Part shown: positions 1 through 3,398 of the stretch, piece after piece | How the letters are laid out: the number at the start of each line of letters is the position of its first letter | Position numbering within the stretch: position 1 is the first letter of the stretch | Assembly: GCA_052388025.1 (NCBI GenBank) | Contig: JBQTIP010000158.1 | Location: forward strand, 1-6,694 | DNA from: JBQTIP01 sp052388025 | Lineage (GTDB): Bacteria > Actinomycetota > UBA4738 > HRBIN12 | Direction: 5' to 3' | Length of the DNA stretch: 6,694 nt | Position numbers and translations under genes: made by a program | The notes under the pieces: generated by a model | Database searches by the model: none | Seen by the model: only the letters and a program-made list of their open reading frames with translations | What the model was told of the DNA's origin: nothing

Positions 1-407
1 AGGACTGGTCGCGCCGGGTCGAGGAGGTAGTGCAGTCCCTCGCCGCCGAGGGCGTGCCGATGCTCGAAGGACCGATCATCGCCTGGGTGACCTTCTGGGT
101 GCCGAAGCCGCGCTCGGCACCGAAACGTCGGCGCACCTGGCCCGACCGCAAGCCGGATCTGGACAAGCTCTGTCGGGCGATCATGGACCCCTGCTCCGGC
201 GTGCTGATCCGCGACGATGCGCAGATCGTGGAGTTCATCTGCCTCCGCAAGCTCTACGCGGACGAGGACCTCTTCGACCACCGCCCACGCGCCGAGGTGA
301 GGCTCTGGCGCGCCGCGGACTTGGAGCCCCAGCGAGAGGAGGTGAAAAAAACGAACGAGCGCCCCGGCGGGATCGCGAGTGTCATGGTCGGCAAAGCGAA
401 CCCGTGA
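1..407 (+). CDS. RusA-type Holliday junction resolvase, 5' end outside window
   Basis: RusA enzymes are small dimeric nucleases that cut four-way DNA junctions; phages use them to clear branched DNA before packaging. The frame is open from base 3 to the TGA at 405-407 (134 visible residues). A GTG at 30 is only an internal codon, because sequence before it is in frame and continues to the window edge. The family core is clear: a basic stretch (KRRR), then PDLDKL, then MD, then RDDAQIV, then a conserved lysine in LRKLY. The acidic residues match the catalytic Asp positions of E. coli RusA (D70, D72 and the later Asp pair). Two usual residues differ: the Asn after the second Asp is Lys, and the following conserved Lys is Arg. 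The roughly 30-residue tail after the core contains a strong Shine-Dalgarno-like string and seven adenines. The gene converges on the endonuclease VII gene. Family assignment is firm; activity is inferred. Confidence 0.86.
   Translation, partial: DWSRRVEEVVQSLAAEGVPMLEGPIIAWVTFWVPKPRSAPKRRRTWPDRKPDLDKLCRAIMDPCSGVLIRDDAQIVEFICLRKLYADEDLFDHRPRAEVRLWRAADLEPQREEVKKTNERPGGIASVMVGKANP
337..345 (+). other. Shine-Dalgarno-like AGGAGGTGA plus A7 run inside the rusA tail
   Basis: AGGAGGTGA is a long match to the anti-Shine-Dalgarno end of 16S rRNA and runs straight into seven adenines (345-351). No ATG or TTG lies at normal spacing downstream. The nearest in-frame codons are a GTG at 342, overlapping the motif itself, and an ATG at 384, too far away. 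It may be a chance result of the codons GAG GAG GTG AAA AAA, an orphaned ribosome site left by a lost downstream gene, or a frameshift stimulator. The motif is visible; its role is unknown. Confidence 0.3.
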
Positions 408-415
408 CCCGTCGG

Positions 416-434
416 GGTGGCTCCGAGGAGCCCC
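416..434. other. Small GC-rich inverted repeat between the convergent nuclease genes
   Basis: GGCTC at 419-423 pairs with GAGCC at 428-432 around a CGAG loop, and two more G-C pairs are possible after a bulged T (416-417 with 433-434). It sits between the rusA stop and the endonuclease VII stop, where a convergent terminator is expected. It lacks a T-tract on either strand, so intrinsic termination would be weak at best. Confidence 0.3.
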
Positions 435-460
435 GGCTAGCGGACCCCCGGCTAGCGGAC
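431..460. repeat. 15-bp tandem repeat, two perfect copies, over the endonuclease VII stop codon
   Basis: The unit CCCCGGCTAGCGGAC occurs at 431-445 and again at 446-460 without a mismatch. Each copy contains the palindrome GCTAGC. Read on the minus strand, each copy carries the codons GTC CGC TAG, so the endonuclease VII gene ends with the same stop codon repeated in frame five codons later. The period is a multiple of three. It probably arose by local duplication at the gene's 3' end. Confidence 0.85.
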
Positions 461-922
461 CCCGTAGCGCCGTAGGTAGGTAATGGCTTGACGCAGGAAT
501 CTGGGAGAGTCCCTGAACCAGCCGAGTCCCGTGTTGCAGCGTCGACAGAGGAGCGCTCGAACTTCGTTGGTCTCATGGTCGTGGTCGACCTGCCAGTCGT
601 TGTCCTTGAGAAAGTCTTGCCCGCAACAGGCGCAGCGGCTGTTCTGCTCAGCCAGCATGCTCAAGAGTTCAGGCTCGCCGAGACCGTGACTCAAACGACC
701 GTGGTGAGGTCTGCCTCTACCTCGCTCAGATGGCCAGGGTCCGTACAGTCGTCGGTGTTCTTCGTTGTAGGCCTTGTTGTAGGTCTGAGCCGCTGTTCCG
801 CATCGCCAGCCAACTCTGTGCTTGCGGATGCGGACCGGTCCGCAATGAGCGCACGTCGCAGTCCGTGAGTCAGGGTTGATCTTGCTCAGCCGATGAATCC
901 ATGTGCTGTGTTTGGTGCCCAT
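452..922 (-). CDS. Recombination endonuclease VII-like zinc HNH nuclease
   Basis: This 156-residue protein matches the T4 endonuclease VII (gp49) family, which resolves Holliday junctions and other branched DNA before packaging. The C-terminal domain has the expected order: HGL (79-81), a zinc pair C97-x2-C100, the DHDH motif (113-116, like T4 D40-H41), a second zinc pair C126-x2-C129 followed at once by N130 (like T4 N62), then a helix ending in AITYL. The N-terminal part adds a small zinc-ribbon-like C24-x2-C27 with C41, and a basic linker (GRGRPHHGR) joins the two parts. The ATG at 922 is the only reasonable start: an in-frame TAG lies three codons upstream (934-932), and later starts would lose the first Cys pair. 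No Shine-Dalgarno is present, which fits the nearly leaderless transcript predicted here. By eye its GC is about 60 percent, below the flanking genes. It is transcribed separately from the late operon. Confidence 0.93.
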   Translation of the reverse strand: MGTKHSTWIHRLSKINPDSRTATCAHCGPVRIRKHRVGWRCGTAAQTYNKAYNEEHRRLYGPWPSERGRGRPHHGRLSHGLGEPELLSMLAEQNSRCACCGQDFLKDNDWQVDHDHETNEVRALLCRRCNTGLGWFRDSPRFLRQAITYLRRYGVR

Positions 923-933
923 GGTGATGGACT

Positions 934-942
934 ATTATAGCA
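934..942 (-). promoter_or_regulatory. Extended -10 promoter for the endonuclease VII gene
   Basis: On the minus strand the string TGCTATAAT is a perfect extended -10 element (TGn before TATAAT). The position 17 bases upstream, where a -35 box would sit, falls in the loop of the terminator hairpin and reads GTTTCG, a poor match; extended -10 promoters often do without a -35. Initiation about seven bases past the -10 would fall near 928-925, leaving only about three to six bases before the ATG at 922. Such a clean AT-rich box stands out in this GC-rich window. Prediction from sequence only. Confidence 0.72.
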
Positions 943-976
943 AAAAGACCCCCCGGCGAAACCGGAGGGGTCTTTT
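942..976. terminator. Bidirectional rho-independent terminator
   Basis: AAAAGACCCCCCGG (943-956) pairs with 962-976 (CCGG, bulged A966, GGGG, TCTTTT) around the five-base loop CGAAA. This gives a stem of about 14 pairs, topped by strong G-C pairs and ending in A-T pairs. On the minus strand the arm ends in five T (946-942), so it should stop the late/lysis operon after the holin gene. On the plus strand it ends in four T (973-976), so it could also stop rightward transcripts reading through from rusA. Its minus-strand T-tract abuts the endonuclease VII promoter. Confidence 0.9.
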
Positions 977-996
977 CGTCGGCCCGAGGGGGCGTG

Positions 997-1019
997 AAGC
1001 TCTAAAAGTTTTCGAGCTT
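997..1019. other. Inverted repeat AAGCTC/GAGCTT downstream of the holin stop
   Basis: AAGCTC (997-1002) and GAGCTT (1014-1019) form a perfect six-base inverted repeat with an 11-base loop of mostly A and T. It lies just after the holin stop and before the main terminator. There is no following T-tract, so termination here is unlikely. It might act as an mRNA 3'-end stabiliser, or it may be chance. Confidence 0.3.
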
Positions 1020-1022
1020 GTG

Positions 1023-1205
1023 CTATGCAGCGGTCTTCTGCTGGATCGCGACCTTGAGCGCGGCGATCGCGGCGGCTCCGGCGGCGATGGCAGCAGCCCT
1101 AAGCGTCGAGACGTTGACGTACCCGGCACCCGACGCGACCAGCACAGCGAGGAACGCTTCGGCGCCGGTGAACGCTACGCGCTCAACGATGTCCTTCCAG
1201 TTCAT
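1023..1205 (-). CDS. Putative r1t-like holin (two membrane spans)
   Basis: Holins accumulate in the inner membrane and trigger lysis by letting the endolysin reach the wall. This 60-residue protein has the layout of r1t-type (class II) holins: a short N-terminal WKDIVERVAFT segment resembling the ERA-x-x-T start of that family, a first hydrophobic span at about 15-30, a turn with VNVSTL, a second Ala-rich span at about 36-53, and a short polar tail (QQKTAA). The start is fixed by a strong ribosome site (AAGGAGGAG, 1216-1208). Its ATG overlaps the upstream gene's TGA (ATGA), so it may also be translationally coupled. It is the last gene before the terminator. The family call rests on remembered pattern, length and context; pore activity is inferred. 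Confidence 0.76.
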   Translation of the reverse strand: MNWKDIVERVAFTGAEAFLAVLVASGAGYVNVSTLRAAAIAAGAAAIAALKVAIQQKTAA

Positions 1206-1366
1206 GGCTCCTCCTTCTTCCGGTGCAGGAACCGCTCAAGCTCCTCCACGAGGTGCTGAGCCGCCCTGCGCGGGTTGGCGTCGGCGTGAAGCGCCGCGCG
1301 TATGAGGTAGATGCAGACGGCGCCGGTGGCGACGAGGAACAGCGCGTAAAACACATCGGCGATCAC
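1202..1366 (-). CDS. 54-residue single-span membrane protein in the lysis cassette
   Basis: This small gene starts with GTG at 1366, inside the upstream gene's stop (GTGA), and ends with a TGA that overlaps the holin's ATG (ATGA). It is locked between its neighbours by two 4-base overlaps, the main evidence that it is real. The protein begins MIADVFYALFLVATG, with one hydrophobic span at about residues 5-22. A charged helical tail follows (EELERFLHRKKEEP). The single Cys (C18) lies within the span; the preceding residues (GAV) do not form a lipobox, so an outer spanin lipoprotein is unlikely. No strong ribosome site precedes it, so it probably depends on coupling. I do not recognise the family. 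By position and topology it could be an antiholin, an accessory holin or another lysis regulator. Confidence 0.72.
   Translation of the reverse strand: MIADVFYALFLVATGAVCIYLIRAALHADANPRRAAQHLVEELERFLHRKKEEP
1208..1216 (-). promoter_or_regulatory. Ribosome binding site of the holin gene
   Basis: AAGGAGGAG on the minus strand lies four to five bases before the holin ATG and is the strongest Shine-Dalgarno in the lysis cassette. It lies within the codons for KKEEP at the end of the upstream 54-residue gene, so the holin can be translated both independently and by coupling. Confidence 0.8.
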
Positions 1367-1734
1367 TGGTTTTCGTGCCCCCCAGGGGCGTTCGCCGCCT
1401 TTGCCATCTCATCTTTCACCCAACTGATTAGGGGCTCGAATGTCTTCCTCTCCTCCATGTGTCCGTCGAGCTTCGACTCGACTCGACCGGTCCTTTCGCG
1501 GATGTCGTCGATGACTTCACCGTGCGCGGCGAGGGTCCGCGTGTGAAGGTGCTGCACGGCGGCCACGGCCTCTATGGTCTGGGCCGCGTCGTGGATGGTG
1601 GCGCCCGGCGTCTTTGCGTTGTGGGTGTCGAAGGCGTGGTGCATCCGGGCCGACAGCACGAGACCAAACGCGCCGATGAGAGCAACGACGACGGCCGCCA
1701 CTGCGGCGACGAAGGCATCACTCGCCGCGATCAT
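1363..1734 (-). CDS. Membrane-anchored helical protein of the lysis cassette (DUF2746-like topology)
   Basis: The predicted protein has 123 residues. An N-terminal hydrophobic span (about 8-28, rich in Ala and Val, ending GAFGLVLSAR) is followed by a polar, largely helical region. In that region AQTIEAVAAVQHLHTRTLAAHGE and DDIRERTGRVESKLDGHMEERK look able to form amphipathic or coiled-coil helices. The frame is open further upstream, but that part overlaps the endolysin gene. I chose the ATG at 1734 because it forms an ATGA overlap with the endolysin stop. ATGs at 1740 and 1776 are alternatives, and none has a clear ribosome site. The layout recalls the DUF2746 proteins near lysis genes in mycobacteriophages, and also an inner spanin with one membrane anchor and a coiled arm. 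The resemblance is topological and the function is unproven. Confidence 0.76.
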   Translation of the reverse strand: MIAASDAFVAAVAAVVVALIGAFGLVLSARMHHAFDTHNAKTPGATIHDAAQTIEAVAAVQHLHTRTLAAHGEVIDDIRERTGRVESKLDGHMEERKTFEPLISWVKDEMAKAANAPGGHENQ

Positions 1735-2399
1735 GCGCATGGGGGTGGGGGAGCGTAGCGGGCCATCGTTGGACATCCAGTGACGTGAGCGTGCGTGTAG
1801 TGAAGCGGCACCCTCCACACGGCCTCGCAGACGTAGGGCTGGGTGATGAGCAGATCGACCATGCAGTCCATCGCGCGCATGTCGATCGAGTTCACGCCGG
1901 GGCGGAAGAGGTAGAAATCCCAGGCGTTGTGGAAGGCGTGCTCCGACCACTCGCCACCGGTGCGCTTGCGTCGGCAGGCGAAGATCCCGAGCGAGCCGAC
2001 GCGCAGCTCGTAGCCGAGCTCGATCGCGAGTCCCGGAACGTGCAAGTAGATGAAGTCCCAGATCCTCCGGAGGCTCGCAGTGGCCGATGAATCGGGGATC
2101 GGTGGCGCGGGATCGGGTGTGTAGTAGACCGGTCGAAGAACCTGGATGACGCCGCGCGAGTCCCGCACCCACACGGCCTCGCCGATGTCGCTCCGCTTCG
2201 CGCGCTCCCTCGCCGCCGCAGCGGCGGCCGCCGGTGGGCGTCGGGGCCCGTAGCGGTCCTCTCCCCGGAGCTTGATCTCTGCCGGGTGGCCGCGCCGGCG
2301 AGAGCGCAGGTCGGCCTCGGCCACGGGGAGCGAGACGGGACCGATGCCCGGAGCGGTGGAGCCCCGGCGGCTGAGGTGATAGGCGCGCTTCTGCGGCAT
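1731..2399 (-). CDS. Putative endolysin, M15/extensin-C-like zinc peptidase
   Basis: The C-terminal half (about 110-210) carries the fold signature of zinc peptidases that cut peptidoglycan stem peptides. CRR (142-144) is followed by SEHAFHNAWDF, giving S152-x-H154-x6-D161, and then a final histidine cluster HYTHAHV (H200, H203, H205) that supplies the third zinc ligand. The usual motif is S-x-H-x2-G-x-A-x-D; here the Gly is His157. The CRR-SEHA pattern also resembles the extensin-like C-terminal family, a relative of M15. The first hundred or so residues are basic and Arg/Pro/Ala-rich, with a seven-Ala run at 57-63, and contain no signal peptide, so the enzyme would rely on the holin. A good ribosome site precedes the ATG, and the gene heads the lysis cassette, about 30 bases after the virion M15 gene. 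Cleaved bond and zinc binding are inferred. Confidence 0.8.
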   Translation of the reverse strand: MPQKRAYHLSRRGSTAPGIGPVSLPVAEADLRSRRRGHPAEIKLRGEDRYGPRRPPAAAAAAARERAKRSDIGEAVWVRDSRGVIQVLRPVYYTPDPAPPIPDSSATASLRRIWDFIYLHVPGLAIELGYELRVGSLGIFACRRKRTGGEWSEHAFHNAWDFYLFRPGVNSIDMRAMDCMVDLLITQPYVCEAVWRVPLHYTHAHVTGCPTMARYAPPPPCA

Positions 2400-2405
2400 G
2401 GCTTG

Positions 2406-2411
2406 TCTCCT
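2406..2411 (-). promoter_or_regulatory. Ribosome binding site of the endolysin gene
   Basis: AGGAGA on the minus strand ends six bases before the ATG at 2399 (AGGAG is seven away), in the only real intergenic gap of the late operon (2400-2429). It fixes the endolysin start and suggests that translation restarts independently of the upstream virion genes. Confidence 0.8.
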
Positions 2412-2429
2412 AGAATCGGTGCGAGTCGG

Positions 2430-3398
2430 CTAACCGGTGAGTCGGAACGAGAAGTGCCACGGTTCTCCCGATGGGTTCCATCGGTGCCAGCCGAGCGACT
2501 CCATGATCTCGGCGAACCGCTCGTACGTCGGGCTCCCCGCTCCGCCAAGCGCTCCGGTGTCGATGTCAACGGCCATTCCCGACTCATGCAGCGAGTGCCC
2601 GGGCGGGGCGACGGTCGCTTGTTTCTGGCCCGAGAGGTACGCCTGGTAGGCCGCGGCCTGAACGGCCTGGGAGCGCCATCCGCCGGCGGGGACGAACTGC
2701 CCGAGCATCTGGATCGCCTGCTGGTAAGACGCCATCGCCTCCGGGGTGAGGATGACCCCCCGCCAAGAGACGAGCGAGGGCGTTACGCCTGGTGGCAGCG
2801 CGGGACCGGTGATCGCGCCGGAGTGCGGCGTCGTGCCGGGAAGGAGCCCGCCGGTACTCTGCCCCACCTCAAACCCGAGCAGGCCCGACAGCGCCTCCTG
2901 GCGACGTGGGCGCATGAGGGCTTGCAGCGGCGATCGAGGCGGAGGCGCCGGGGTGATGCTTCGTGCTTGGTCGGCGGGTGCGGTCCTCCGTCGGCGTTTG
3001 GGTTTCGTCGTTTGGGAAGCTACGGCCGCGCGAAGCTCCGTGTCGTGCGCCGCAAGCTGGCGAAGGCCCGGGGGGATCGTGCCGGCCTCCCGGATGGTGC
3101 GGGCAACCTCCGTCGCCGACGGCGGGGGCGCGACCGTGCCCGTTGTAGGAGTTGTAGAGCTTGTAGGCGCCGGCTGCGCGAGGAGCTGCGCGAGCTGCTC
3201 CATGAGGCCCGGGCCCTGCGCGCTCGGAGGCGGCTGCGCGAGGAAGGAGGAGAGCTCCCGTGCAAGGTCCGATGCAGACGGTCCGGTGGTCCCCGGCATG
3301 CTCGCCGGCGGGAGGGCGTGCGGCAGGGACGGCATCGGAAGCCGTCCTATCCCTCCCGCGCGGATCTGCGCGAGGAGCGCCTCGAAGTCGACCGGCAT
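2430..3398 (-). CDS. Virion-associated peptidoglycan peptidase, C-terminal VanY/M15 domain
   Basis: The 322-residue protein has two parts. Residues 1-210 are low-complexity and rich in Pro, Thr and Ala, with short helices repeating LLAQ/FLAQP/LLAQP, a basic KPKRRRR patch at 132-138 and a T/S/P linker at about 79-89. Residues 215-322 form a clear M15 D,D-carboxypeptidase/endopeptidase domain: GGWRSQAVQ (239-247, like the GYRS motif), GHSLHESGMAVDID with zinc ligands H271 and D278, and EPWHF with the catalytic-base position E312 and third ligand H315. All catalytic residues expected for VanY/DacB-type enzymes are present. The ATG shares one base with the large protein's stop (TGATG), indicating coupled expression with a virion gene. 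I infer a structural wall hydrolase that opens peptidoglycan during DNA entry; a second endolysin is the alternative. No signal peptide is present. Confidence 0.9.
   Translation of the reverse strand: MPVDFEALLAQIRAGGIGRLPMPSLPHALPPASMPGTTGPSASDLARELSSFLAQPPPSAQGPGLMEQLAQLLAQPAPTSSTTPTTGTVAPPPSATEVARTIREAGTIPPGLRQLAAHDTELRAAVASQTTKPKRRRRTAPADQARSITPAPPPRSPLQALMRPRRQEALSGLLGFEVGQSTGGLLPGTTPHSGAITGPALPPGVTPSLVSWRGVILTPEAMASYQQAIQMLGQFVPAGGWRSQAVQAAAYQAYLSGQKQATVAPPGHSLHESGMAVDIDTGALGGAGSPTYERFAEIMESLGWHRWNPSGEPWHFSFRLTG
3171..3244 (-). repeat. 14-base repeat at exact 60-base period encoding LAQP
   Basis: CGGCTGCGCGAGGA (plus-strand reading) occurs at 3171-3184 and 3231-3244, exactly 60 bases apart. 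A shorter copy, CTGCGCGAGGA, lies at 3366-3376 near the start codon. In the M15 protein the two longer copies encode the ends of two similar helices (SSFLAQPPP and AQLLAQPAP, 20 residues apart). This points to internal duplication of a short helical segment in the N-terminal half. Confidence 0.65.

Noticed and set aside
404..475. 23-codon plus-strand ORF with GTG start overlapping the rusA stop
   Set aside because: Too short and low in complexity to call as a gene; it reads through the tandem repeat and overlaps the endonuclease VII 3' end. Kept only as part of a finding.
1202..1366. The 54-residue protein as an outer spanin lipoprotein
   Set aside because: Its only Cys lies inside the hydrophobic span and the three residues before it (GAV) do not fit a lipobox.
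1735..2172. Upstream extension of the 123-residue membrane protein to a 269-residue product
   Set aside because: The added part overlaps the endolysin gene in another frame and is Arg-rich shadow sequence; the ATGA overlap at 1734 gives a better start.
2212..2228. Perfect 8-base inverted repeat GCCGCCGC-A-GCGGCGGC
   Set aside because: It is explained by the poly-alanine codons of the endolysin linker and has a one-base centre, so it is unlikely to be a regulatory hairpin.
1892..2587. Minus-strand open frame of 231 codons across the endolysin/peptidase junction
   Set aside because: It runs across the ends of two well-supported genes, is Ser/Arg-rich low-complexity, and has no ribosome site.
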